Shown in pieces: positions 1-5,903 of a stretch of 14,146 nt of DNA. Each line of letters begins with the position of its first letter. Within the stretch, counting starts at the first letter, position 1. Source of the DNA: Deltaproteobacteria bacterium (GTDB taxonomy: Bacteria > Desulfobacterota > Desulfobulbia > Desulfobulbales > SURF-16); NCBI GenBank assembly GCA_029939635.1, contig JAOZSN010000073.1:1-14146 (forward strand). The letters run 5' to 3'. The notes under the pieces were generated by a model, which saw only the letters and a program-made list of their open reading frames with translations, did not search any database and was not told where the DNA came from. The translations under genes were made by a program, and so were the position numbers.

Positions 1-52
1 CAATTACCATATGTTTATTTTTTGGCAAATCAACGCCAGCAATACGTGCCAA
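1..52 (-). CDS. rpsM: 30S ribosomal protein S13, N-terminal fragment cut by window edge
   Basis: Only the first 17 codons lie in the window. They read MARIAGVDLPKNKHMVI, the typical start of bacterial S13, a small-subunit head protein that contacts the P-site tRNA and forms bridges to the large subunit. The start is TTG at 52-50, read as Met. It is supported by an AGGAGG Shine-Dalgarno 8 nt upstream (minus strand) and by alignment of MARIAGV with the family start. S13 normally opens the alpha block (rpsM-rpsK-rpsD-rpoA-rplQ), which should continue beyond position 1. The gene lies 91 nt downstream of rpmJ, and the gap holds a 6-bp hairpin. Identity is secure despite the short fragment because the motif and the neighbours agree. 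Confidence 0.93.
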   Translation of the reverse strand, partial: MARIAGVDLPKNKHMVI

Positions 53-87
53 GGGTGTATCCTCCTGGAGGTTATAATCACACTAGC

Positions 88-105
88 ACTGTCAATTGAG
101 ACAGT
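88..105 (-). promoter_or_regulatory. Hairpin in the rpmJ-rpsM spacer, upstream of the rpsM ribosome-binding site
   Basis: ACTGTC (88-93) and GACAGT (100-105) form a perfect 6-bp stem with a 6-nt loop. It lies about 20 nt upstream of the rpsM AGGAGG. In E. coli S4 represses the alpha operon by binding a structure over the rpsM start, so a leader structure here is plausible. The sequence does not show the E. coli pseudoknot and the function is inference. The Shine-Dalgarno itself lies in an 11-nt inverted repeat, CCTCC-A-GGAGG on the minus strand (61-71). Confidence 0.4.
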
Positions 106-143
106 ACCGGTCAAAACAAGTAATAATTAAAACGCCGAGAAGA

Positions 144-257
144 CTATCCCTGACGTTGTTTATGCTTTTTCACTTTACAATCAACCCGAATTACGCCGTT
201 ACGCTTAAAAACACGACAATCGGCACAAATCTTCTTTACTGATGCACGAACCTTCAT
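144..257 (-). CDS. rpmJ: 50S ribosomal protein L36, zinc-binding (C+) form
   Basis: A 37-residue protein starting MKVRASVKKICADC and ending KKHKQRQG, matching bacterial L36, the smallest large-subunit protein, which sits near the GTPase-associated region of 23S rRNA. The zinc ligands of the C+ form are present: C11, C14, C27 and H32. The start is ATG at 257-255, with GAGG 7 nt upstream; the stop is TAG. The usual vertebrate-free bacterial length is 37-38, so the gene is complete. It lies between infA and rpsM, its usual place in bacteria with the secY-map-infA-rpmJ-rpsM order. Its ribosome-binding site can be buried in a leader hairpin (see 263..299). C+ L36 genes are known to have C- paralogues under zinc control in some bacteria; none is visible here. 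Confidence 0.97.
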   Translation of the reverse strand: MKVRASVKKICADCRVFKRNGVIRVDCKVKKHKQRQG

Positions 258-262
258 GACAA

Positions 263-299
263 AACCTCTATCTATAAGGATAAGGAGGTTAAGCCCTCC
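263..299 (-). promoter_or_regulatory. rpmJ leader with two mutually exclusive hairpins
   Basis: On the minus strand GGAGG (299-295) can pair with CCTCC (288-284), a 5-bp stem with a 6-nt loop. Alternatively AACCTC (290-285) pairs with GAGGTT (268-263), extended by TATC (282-279) with GATA (272-269) around a 6-nt loop, giving 10 bp with a 2-nt bulge. The second structure includes the GAGG Shine-Dalgarno of rpmJ. The two share bases 285-288, so only one can form at a time. The pairing is seen in the sequence; a regulatory role is inference. Confidence 0.45.
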
Positions 300-308
300 A
301 GATTAATA

Positions 309-545
309 CTAATTTCTCTTCTTTCCGCCTTTTGAGCGGAAAGTTACCCGCCCCCTGGTCAGATCGTAAGGGGATAGCTCAACAGTAACCCTGTCACCGG
401 GGAGTATCTTGATAAAATGCATCCGCATCTTACCAGAGATATGTGCCAATACCTTATGGCCATTGTCCAGCTCTACTCTAAACATCGCATTAGGCAGGGG
501 TTCAACAATAGTACCCTCTACCTGAATTGCCTCTTCTTTTGGCAT
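309..545 (-). CDS. infA: Translation initiation factor IF-1
   Basis: A 78-residue protein with the IF-1 OB fold throughout: GTIVEPLPNAMFRVELDNGH near residues 11-30, AHISGKMRM near 34-42 and SPYDLTRGRVTFRS near 58-71. IF-1 binds the 30S A site and helps IF-2 and IF-3 select the initiator tRNA. The E. coli protein is 72 residues; this one has a short basic tail ending GGKKRN. The start is ATG at 545-543 with AGGA about 7 nt upstream. It follows map after a 160-nt AT-rich spacer and precedes rpmJ by 51 nt. There is no sign of damage, and the identification is certain. Confidence 0.98.
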   Translation of the reverse strand: MPKEEAIQVEGTIVEPLPNAMFRVELDNGHKVLAHISGKMRMHFIKILPGDRVTVELSPYDLTRGRVTFRSKGGKKRN

Positions 546-705
546 ATGATTTTCCTAATATATAACCTGCAAAACGCGAAAAAAGAGAGAATATACTCTA
601 TTTTTTAATTTTTGCTCGTATTATTTTATGCTAAAACCGATTTAAAAACTTTATAATAACTTTTAAAACAGTAGATTCGTGTGACAAAGTCACCTTCAAC
701 AAACT
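546..705 (-). other. AT-rich map-infA spacer, possible weak promoter, palindrome at 681-693
   Basis: This 160-nt gap is the longest in the window and clearly AT-rich. Near the map stop is the perfect inverted repeat GTGAC-TTT-GTCAC (minus strand, 693-681). Its TTGTCA is followed 16 nt later by TAAAAG, a weak sigma-70-like pair. A further imperfect palindrome, AGAGTATATTCTCT, lies at 586-599. No U-tract follows the stem closely enough for a convincing terminator. A separate infA promoter is possible but not shown. Confidence 0.3.
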
Positions 706-1497
706 TTACGGTAGTAAATACTCTGGCAAGTCCTCTGACTGTCGCAAGCTAAGGATACGTGCTTTACCTTGCGTCACGGCAATGGAATGCTCAAAATGGG
801 CAGAGACCTTCTTGTCCTTGGTTATCACAGTCCAGCCATCCCTGAGTACCTTTACCTCATGTGTACCAAGGTTGATCATAGGCTCAATTGCTATGGTCAT
901 GCCTTCATGCAATTTAGGGCTGGCACCATCCCTGTGGTAATTTGGAACCTCAGGAGCTTCGTGCAAATCTCGGCCAATACCATGGCCAACAAACTGTTGT
1001 ACAACACCATAGCCAAAGAGTGTTACATGATTTTCAACAGCAGCAGATACATCATCAAGTCTATTGCCGACCACGGCTTGGGCAATAGACTTGTAGAGTG
1101 ATTGCTGAGTCTCATCAAGAAGCTTTTTGATTTCAGGTTTTATAACACCAACCGGCAGGGTAATTGCGGAATCACCATAAAAGCCATTGAGCTTAACACC
1201 AAAATCTATGGAAATAACATCTCCTTCCTTGACCTTTACCTTCTTAGAAGGAATACCATGCACAACCTGCTCATTGATTGACACGCATAAACTACCAGGA
1301 AACCCTCGGTACCCCTTAAAGGCAGGAATACCGCCATGGTTCCGACAATATTTTTCAGCCCAATGATCCATCTGCCAAGTAGAGAGACCTGGTTCAATGC
1401 GTTCCTGCAATAAAGACAAGGTAGAGGCAACTATCTGGTTGGCCTCGTACATCCGTTCCACTTCAGAAGCAGACTTAAGGATAATTGCCTTACCCAT
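706..1497 (-). CDS. map: Methionine aminopeptidase, type I
   Basis: Removes the initiator methionine from new proteins as they leave the ribosome; cytosolic, two divalent metals. The protein has 263 residues, as usual for type Ia enzymes. The metal ligands are all present: D98 and D109 (in IDFGVKLNGFYGDSA), H172 (in FVGHGIGR), E205 (in IAIEPMINLG) and E236 (in HFEHSIAV). The substrate-binding histidines H80 (VVHGIPS) and H179 (LHEAP) are also present. The start chosen is ATG at 1497-1495 (MGKAIILKSASE), with CAGGAG about 8 nt upstream. The frame is open to 1572, but that extension lies inside secY and matches no MAP start. The start overlaps the secY end by 8 nt (ATGGGTAA), which suggests translational coupling. 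adk, often between secY and map, is absent. Confidence 0.98.
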   Translation of the reverse strand: MGKAIILKSASEVERMYEANQIVASTLSLLQERIEPGLSTWQMDHWAEKYCRNHGGIPAFKGYRGFPGSLCVSINEQVVHGIPSKKVKVKEGDVISIDFGVKLNGFYGDSAITLPVGVIKPEIKKLLDETQQSLYKSIAQAVVGNRLDDVSAAVENHVTLFGYGVVQQFVGHGIGRDLHEAPEVPNYHRDGASPKLHEGMTIAIEPMINLGTHEVKVLRDGWTVITKDKKVSAHFEHSIAVTQGKARILSLRQSEDLPEYLLP

Positions 1498-2818
1498 TAA
1501 AACTCCTGTTTCTCCGCATCCTCTGACTCTTGACAAAACCATCATAGTTTTGCTGAACCGTATAAGACTCAATCTTAGTCATGGTATCAATAGAGACGCC
1601 AACAACAATAAGCAAGGCAGTACCGCCAAAAAAGAATGGCAATTTAGCCTGTTGAATTAATATCTCTGGCAGAATACAGACAACGCTGACATACATGGCA
1701 CCAATAACAGTGAGCCGAACAGTTAACTTGTCAATAAATTCTGCAGTACGTTGGCCAGGGCGTATGCCTGGAACAAAACCACCATTTTTCTTCAAATTTT
1801 CAGCAATATCATTGGGGTTAAAGGTAACTGCAGTGTAAAAGAAACAGAAGAAAACAATCATGGCCACGTAGGATACAGTATAGAGAGGCGTGCCCCAGGC
1901 AAAAAGGGCTGACACTCGCTGCACGGCATCTATCTGGACAAACTGACCTATGGTACCTGGGAACATCATAATTGAAGAGGCAAAGATAGGTGGAATTACA
2001 CCAGCCATATTGATCTTCAGTGGTAAATGAGTTTGTTGACCACCCATGAGCTGCCGACCCACCATACGTTTTGCATACTGGATGGGAATCCGCCGTTGAG
2101 CTGTCTCGAAATAAATAATAATACCGATAACAACTACCATCATACCAAGAAGTACAGGCAGAAAAATAGCCATCATCTGACCTGTACTGACCATCTTAAA
2201 GGTATTAACAATGGCGGCCGGAGTACGGGCGACAATACCAGCAAAGATAATCAAGGATATACCATTGCCTATGCCGCGCTCAGTCATCTGTTCACCGAGC
2301 CACATTATAAATGCAGTACCAGAAGTCAAGGTAAGCACAGTCATAATACGAAAAGACCAACCAGGATCGACAACAATCATCTCAGTTGAACCACCACCAG
2401 CGCTCATTCCTTCCAGGCCAATACTGATAAACAGAGATTGGACAATACTTAAAGCCACGGTAGCATATCGAGTATATTGCGTTATCTTACGACGTCCAGC
2501 CTCACCTTCTTTCTTTAATGCCTCAAGCTGAGGAACAACAACGGTGAGAAGTTGGAATATAATGGAAGCAGAAATATAGGGCATGATTCCCAAGGCAAAA
2601 ATGGAAAATTTTTCCAAAGCGCCACCGGAAAACATATTCACCATACCAAATATGGTCTGGGAATTTTTGGCAAAAAACTGGGCCAGTGCATCAGCATTGA
2701 TACCAGGAGTGGGAATTTGTACCCCGACCCGATATACGGCCAGCATAAGCAGAGTAAATATTATCTTTTTCCGCAGTTCATCATACTTTGCGGTATTTGC
2801 TTGCACCGGCAATGCCAT
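1490..2818 (-). CDS. secY: Protein translocase subunit SecY
   Basis: The 442-residue pore subunit of the SecYEG channel in the inner membrane. The order of features fits the family: cytosolic N-terminus; TM1 near 17-35; plug region near 55-75 (FGMVNMFSGGALEKFSIF); then hydrophobic segments near 75-95, 118-137, 157-175, 184-205, 217-237, 270-292, 310-332, 370-387 and 395-412, giving about ten. Signature stretches include GEQMTERGIGNGISLIIFAG (175-194) and the C5 loop GIRPG at 351-355, whose conserved arginine is R353 and which serves SecA and ribosome contact. The basic tail KSQRMRRNRS fits. The start is ATG at 2818-2816 with AAGGT upstream. It is 112 nt downstream of rplO, behind a terminator-like hairpin, and overlaps map. 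Confidence 0.99.
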   Translation of the reverse strand: MALPVQANTAKYDELRKKIIFTLLMLAVYRVGVQIPTPGINADALAQFFAKNSQTIFGMVNMFSGGALEKFSIFALGIMPYISASIIFQLLTVVVPQLEALKKEGEAGRRKITQYTRYATVALSIVQSLFISIGLEGMSAGGGSTEMIVVDPGWSFRIMTVLTLTSGTAFIMWLGEQMTERGIGNGISLIIFAGIVARTPAAIVNTFKMVSTGQMMAIFLPVLLGMMVVVIGIIIYFETAQRRIPIQYAKRMVGRQLMGGQQTHLPLKINMAGVIPPIFASSIMMFPGTIGQFVQIDAVQRVSALFAWGTPLYTVSYVAMIVFFCFFYTAVTFNPNDIAENLKKNGGFVPGIRPGQRTAEFIDKLTVRLTVIGAMYVSVVCILPEILIQQAKLPFFFGGTALLIVVGVSIDTMTKIESYTVQQNYDGFVKSQRMRRNRSFNG

Positions 2819-2875
2819 AGTTACACGACCTTATAATCAAAGAATTTAATATCACCAAAGAGGCAAGAAGACGTG

Positions 2876-2905
2876 AAAAAAGGCATGCACGATGGCTATG
2901 CCCTT
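2876..2905 (-). terminator. Attenuator- or terminator-like hairpin between rplO and secY
   Basis: On the minus strand AAGGGCAT (2905-2898) pairs with ATGCCTTT (2886-2879), 8 bp with one G-U, and a further GC/GC pair of bases lies inside after a single bulged A. A run of six T (2881-2876) directly follows and partly joins the stem. This has the form of an intrinsic terminator, modest in GC. It sits about 25 nt after the rplO stop and about 60 nt before the secY start, within a tract that should be co-transcribed, so partial termination is more likely than full. No experiment supports it. Confidence 0.5.
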
Positions 2906-2930
2906 GATCTACATGATTACAACAGCGAGA

Positions 2931-3371
2931 TTAAGCACTTATAGATCCACCAGCAGCTTCGATCTTTTGCTGGGCGGACTTAGAAACTTTATCAACATTA
3001 ACTGTAACGCCTTTTGTCACTTCACCGTCACCCAAGATCTTCACCAACGAATCAGAACTCTTGATAAGGCCGATGGCAACAAGACTGTCATTATCTACAG
3101 TTGAACCTGCTTCAAATCGATCCAGTTCGCGCACGTTAACAATTGCATATACTTTGCGAAAAACATTATTAAAACCACGCTTTGGCAGACGACGCTGAAT
3201 AGGCATCTGGCCACCCTCAAAACCGGGCTTGATACCAGATCCAGAGCGAGCCTTATAACCCTTATGACCGCGTCCAGAGGTCTTTCCATGGCCAGAACCA
3301 TGTCCACGACCAAGACGTTTTTTCTGGTGGCGAGAACCTGGTTTCGGCGAGAGATTACTTAAATTAATCAT
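2931..3371 (-). CDS. rplO: 50S ribosomal protein L15
   Basis: A 146-residue large-subunit protein, starting MINLSNLSPKPGSRHQKKRL. The glycine- and basic-rich N-terminal arm (GRGHGSGHGKTSGRGHKG near 22-39), which threads into 23S rRNA, and the FEGGQMPIQRRLPKRGF block near 51-67 are characteristic. The C-terminal globular part ends near GGSISA. E. coli L15 has 144 residues, so this is full length. The start is ATG at 3371-3369, overlapping the rpmD stop by one base (TAATG), a coupling arrangement. The next gene, secY, is 112 nt away, with a terminator-like hairpin in between. Confidence 0.98.
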   Translation of the reverse strand: MINLSNLSPKPGSRHQKKRLGRGHGSGHGKTSGRGHKGYKARSGSGIKPGFEGGQMPIQRRLPKRGFNNVFRKVYAIVNVRELDRFEAGSTVDNDSLVAIGLIKSSDSLVKILGDGEVTKGVTVNVDKVSKSAQQKIEAAGGSISA

Positions 3372-3553
3372 TACACTTCCTCCACAGAAACAAGATGCTG
3401 TACCTTGTTAATCATACCGCGAATCTCAGGGGTATCCGAGCGCATTATTGTCTTATTGGTCTTAGTCAGCCCAAGGCCAACAACAGTAGCACGAATCTTC
3501 TTCGTACTGCCAATGACACTTTTTTTCAGTGTTATTTTGAGATCACCAGCCAT
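3371..3553 (-). CDS. rpmD: 50S ribosomal protein L30
   Basis: A 60-residue protein with the L30 pattern: LKITLKKSVIGSTKKIRATV at residues 5-24, then GLGLTKTNKTIMRSDTPEIRGMI and a short C-terminal strand HLVSVEE. L30 is a small 23S-binding protein of the large subunit, found in many bacteria but not all. The start is ATG at 3553-3551 with AGAGG about 9 nt upstream, and the stop shares a base with the rplO start. Upstream lies a 104-nt spacer containing the longest perfect hairpin in the window (3586..3634). Length and motif order are normal. Confidence 0.97.
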   Translation of the reverse strand: MAGDLKITLKKSVIGSTKKIRATVVGLGLTKTNKTIMRSDTPEIRGMINKVQHLVSVEEV

Positions 3554-3585
3554 GATGATGGTCCTCTTTACTTGGTTATAACTAT

Positions 3586-3634
3586 AGAATAGAGAAGACA
3601 GGAGTCAGAAACTGACACCTGTCTTCTCTATTCT
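3586..3634 (-). repeat. Long near-perfect inverted repeat in the rpsE-rpmD spacer
   Basis: Arm 3586-3602 (AGAATAGAGAAGACAGG) is perfectly complementary to 3618-3634, 17 bp. Inside, after one A/A mismatch, GTCAG (3604-3608) pairs with CTGAC (3612-3616) around AAA. The total is 22 pairs in 49 nt. On the minus-strand transcript no U-tract follows, so it does not look like an intrinsic terminator for the operon. Read from the plus strand it is followed by GAATTCTTTTT, so it could stop antisense transcription. It may also be a copy of a dispersed palindromic element. It lies 25 nt past the rpsE stop and 32 nt before the rpmD start. Confidence 0.8.
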
Positions 3635-3657
3635 GAATTCTTTTTCCGTATTTCGCT

Positions 3658-4161
3658 TTAGGCGCGAATATCAGCAGGATCAAGACCCCGAATCGCGGCA
3701 ATCTGCTTTTCAGTACGAAGACGGCGCAGGCCATCTATGGTAGCTTTAACGAGATTGTGTGGATTATGAGAGCCAATACATTTGGTGAGAATATTATGCA
3801 CACCAACGGCCTCAAGAACCGCACGAACAGCACCACCAGCAATAACACCGGTACCATCACTTGCAGGCTTGAGCATCACGCATCCTGCGCCATACTTACC
3901 ATGGATTTCATGGGGGATGGTGGTATCTTGCAAAGAGACACGGGACATATCTTTACGTGCTCTTTCTACACCCTTACGAATTGCCTCAGGCACCTGATTC
4001 GCCTTACCTAATCCATAGCCAACCTTTCCATTACCATCGCCTACAACAACAATAGCACTGAAGCTAAAACGGCGACCGCCTTTTACAACTTTAGCAACAC
4101 GATTAATGTAAACAATCTTCTCGATTAAATCGTCGTTTTTATCATTTCTTTGAACAGCCAA
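3658..4161 (-). CDS. rpsE: 30S ribosomal protein S5
   Basis: A 167-residue small-subunit protein, part of the mRNA entry site and important for decoding accuracy. The N-terminal double-stranded RNA-binding fold contains VYINRVAKVVKGGRRFSFSA (17-36), whose KGGR loop is the known site of spectinomycin-resistance changes; no such change is obvious here. VVVGDGNGKVGYGLGKANQV follows, and the C-terminal domain ends near LRRLRTEKQIA. The start is TTG at 4161-4159, preceded by GGGGAG at 7 nt. The nearby ATG at 4166 is out of frame, so the TTG start is firm. E. coli S5 has 167 residues, the same length. It lies 36 nt after rplR. Confidence 0.98.
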   Translation of the reverse strand: MAVQRNDKNDDLIEKIVYINRVAKVVKGGRRFSFSAIVVVGDGNGKVGYGLGKANQVPEAIRKGVERARKDMSRVSLQDTTIPHEIHGKYGAGCVMLKPASDGTGVIAGGAVRAVLEAVGVHNILTKCIGSHNPHNLVKATIDGLRRLRTEKQIAAIRGLDPADIRA

Positions 4162-4197
4162 GGCATTGCTCCCCTGTAATTTAACAATCTCAAAAAA

Positions 4198-4560
4198 TTA
4201 GAAATCCAGCCCGCCTTCGCGAGCACCTTCAGACAAGGCCTTAACACGACCATGATACAAATTGCCACCACGGTCGAAAACAACCTTGGATAAGCCTAGA
4301 CCTTTAGCCTTTTCTGCAATCAGTTCACCAACCTTACGTGCCTTATCAACCTTGTTGCCATCAGCACCTTTCAGTGATGTGTCAAGGCTTGAACTGGCAA
4401 CCATGGTGGCACCTTTAGTGTCATCAATGATCTGGGCGTATATATGATTCAGGCTTCTGAAAACACGTAAACGTGGCTTTTCAGTAGTGCCGAATATCTT
4501 TTTACGAACCCTACGGATGCGCTTTTGTTTAGCAACATATTTCTTATTTGTTCTGGCCAT
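4198..4560 (-). CDS. rplR: 50S ribosomal protein L18
   Basis: A 120-residue 5S rRNA-binding protein of the central protuberance. The basic N-terminus (ARTNKKYVAKQKRIRRVRKK) is followed by the conserved RLRVFRSLNHIYAQIIDD near 31-48. The C-terminus contains VVFDRGGNLYHGRVKALSEG near 93-112, the family signature. Length is typical (117-122). The start is ATG at 4560-4558 with GGTAGAG upstream. It is 31 nt after rplF and 36 nt before rpsE, in the standard order. L5, also encoded here, is its usual 5S partner. Confidence 0.98.
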   Translation of the reverse strand: MARTNKKYVAKQKRIRRVRKKIFGTTEKPRLRVFRSLNHIYAQIIDDTKGATMVASSSLDTSLKGADGNKVDKARKVGELIAEKAKGLGLSKVVFDRGGNLYHGRVKALSEGAREGGLDF

Positions 4561-4591
4561 CGTACTCTACCATTAACCCTAGGGGTCTATT

Positions 4592-5128
4592 TTATTTAGC
4601 AGCTGCCTTACCAGCCTTACGAACAATACGCTCTTCCTCGTAACGAATACCCTTACCCTTATAAGGCTCAGGTTTCCGAACTTCACGTATACGGGCTGCA
4701 GTCTGTCCTAGAAGCTCTTTATCAATTGAATCTAGGGTTATTTCAGTCTTGTCAACCTTAGCATTGACACCCTCAGGCAATTCAAAGAGAACCGGATGAG
4801 AATAGCCAACAGAAAGGTTTATGACATTTCCCTTCTTATCAGCGCGGTAGCCGACACCTTCAATTACCAACTTTTTGGAAAAGCCAGTTGTAATTCCGAG
4901 AATCATATTATTGAGAAGGGTACGACTCAGGCCACTGAAGGCCCGGGTACGTTTACTATTATCGCGGCACTTAACGCTGATAATAGTACCTTCCTGCTCA
5001 AAAGCAATCTCGGGACGAAAGTCACGCTCAAGAGTACCATTTTTTCCCTTAACGGTAATATGATTACCTGAAATTGCGACCTCAATACCAGCAGGTACAT
5101 CAATGGGTTTATTTCCTATCCTGGACAT
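4592..5128 (-). CDS. rplF: 50S ribosomal protein L6
   Basis: A 178-residue large-subunit protein near the factor-binding site, made of two similar domains. MSRIGNKPIDVPAGIEVAIS opens the first domain. VEGVGYRADKKGNVINLSVG and the SHPV motif lie in the middle. The end, KPEPYKGKGIRYEEE, is the classical L6 signature and is followed by a lysine-rich tail ending KAAAK. E. coli L6 has 177 residues. The start is ATG at 5128-5126 with GGAG about 8 nt upstream. It follows rpsH after an unusually long spacer of 140 nt, which contains a two-tier inverted repeat. Confidence 0.98.
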   Translation of the reverse strand: MSRIGNKPIDVPAGIEVAISGNHITVKGKNGTLERDFRPEIAFEQEGTIISVKCRDNSKRTRAFSGLSRTLLNNMILGITTGFSKKLVIEGVGYRADKKGNVINLSVGYSHPVLFELPEGVNAKVDKTEITLDSIDKELLGQTAARIREVRKPEPYKGKGIRYEEERIVRKAGKAAAK

Positions 5129-5230
5129 ATTTTACTCCACTCTAATTCGCAGGTAATGTGTAATAGTTCACCAGGAGGTATAATTCAAGGTGAAACTCAA
5201 AACTGTAATAAGTATCAACGAACCTTTGTT

Positions 5231-5270
5231 AACTGACCATCAGCTCTGCTGGCTACGGATTACGGTAGTT
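5231..5270 (-). promoter_or_regulatory. Two-tier inverted repeat at the rpsH stop
   Basis: On the minus strand AACTACC (5270-5264) pairs with GGT-c-AGTT (5238-5231), 7 bp with one bulge, enclosing a CAGC-AGA-GCTG mini-stem. The outer arm begins inside the rpsH TAA. It has no U-tract. It could protect a 3' end or be part of the spacer structure; function unknown. Confidence 0.35.
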
Positions 5271-5667
5271 ACCAGATCTCACAGAGTAATTCGCCGCCAA
5301 CACCTTGCTGACGAGCTTCTTTATCTGTGATAACACCCTTGGAGGTTGAAAGAATAGAAACTCCAAGGCCGCTCATAACTTTGGGGATATTATTCGACTG
5401 TACATACACACGACAGCCAGGCTTGCTAACCCTTTTTAGACCAGTAATAACAGGATTATTTTTCTGATCATATTTTAAGGAAATATCAAGCATGCCTTGC
5501 TTAGAATCACTTACAACAGAAAAGTCAGTTATATAACCTTCTTTCTTAAGATTCTCAGCAATATGGCTCTTTACATTCGAATGCGGTATCTGGACTGAAG
5601 GGTGCTTAACCATACTCGCATTACGAATACGGGTTAGCATATCAGCCAGGGGATCACTCATTGACAT
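5269..5667 (-). CDS. rpsH: 30S ribosomal protein S8
   Basis: A 132-residue primary 16S rRNA-binding protein of the central domain; in E. coli it also represses the spc operon by binding its mRNA. MSMSDPLADMLTRIRNAS opens the N-terminal domain. The C-terminus has the signature STSKGVITDKEARQQGVGGE, then LLCEIW. Length is normal (about 130). Two in-frame ATGs exist (5667 and 5661). The first is preferred because GAGGA lies 7 nt before it. The gene follows rpsN by 30 nt and is separated from rplF by 140 nt. I could not identify an S8-binding helix in the mRNA by eye. Confidence 0.98.
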   Translation of the reverse strand: MSMSDPLADMLTRIRNASMVKHPSVQIPHSNVKSHIAENLKKEGYITDFSVVSDSKQGMLDISLKYDQKNNPVITGLKRVSKPGCRVYVQSNNIPKVMSGLGVSILSTSKGVITDKEARQQGVGGELLCEIW

Positions 5668-5697
5668 CAGTTTGTCCTCATCATGTATAGTAAACGT

Positions 5698-5883
5698 CTA
5701 CCAGCTAGACTTAGTTACGCCGGTGATCTGTCCTTTCGAAGCCAGGTCACGAAAACAGAGTCTACACATGCCATATTTACGTAGAAAGGCGCGCGGACGT
5801 CCACACAACGGACAACGATTATAAGCGCGAACTTTAAACTTCGGTGTACGCTGGCTTTTAGCGATTATTGATTTTTTAGCCAC
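5698..5883 (-). CDS. rpsN: 30S ribosomal protein S14, zinc-binding type Z
   Basis: A 61-residue short-form S14 with a Cys4 zinc site, C24, C27, C40 and C43 (in RCPLCGRPRAF and GMCRLCFRDL). It is a late-binding protein of the 30S head. The short zinc form differs from the roughly 100-residue zinc-free form of E. coli. The start is GTG at 5883-5881; GGAGG lies 8 nt upstream and MAKKS matches the family start. The C-terminus ends GVTKSSW, as is normal. It lies 20 nt after rplE and 30 nt before rpsH. With L36 and the L24 ribbon, it marks a zinc-rich set of ribosomal proteins. Confidence 0.98.
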   Translation of the reverse strand: MAKKSIIAKSQRTPKFKVRAYNRCPLCGRPRAFLRKYGMCRLCFRDLASKGQITGVTKSSW

Positions 5884-5903
5884 GTCTCAATCCTCCAACT
5901 GCC

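Noticed and set aside
71..95. TTGACA (perfect -35) with TATAAC downstream, minus strand, before rpsM
   Set aside because: The spacing is only 13 bp, too short for a sigma-70 promoter, and no better -10 stands at 16-18 bp.
680..694. CRP-like site TGTGA...TCAC
   Set aside because: The half-sites are 5 nt apart instead of 6 and the second lacks the final A; more likely a short stem or another operator.
1498..1572. 25-codon N-terminal extension of map
   Set aside because: It lies wholly within secY, has no family match, and the internal ATG at 1497 has a good Shine-Dalgarno and the expected MAP N-terminus.
2831..2860. Possible secY promoter, TTGGTG-17-TATAAG
   Set aside because: The -35 matches at three positions only, and the start would leave about 10 nt of leader with no room for a ribosome-binding site.
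5190..5330. Plus-strand frame of 46 codons starting GTG, with AGGAGG at 5173-5178, antisense to the rpsH end
   Set aside because: The spacing of 11 nt is long, the product resembles nothing and has no support beyond the Shine-Dalgarno; most of it is the complement of rpsH codons.
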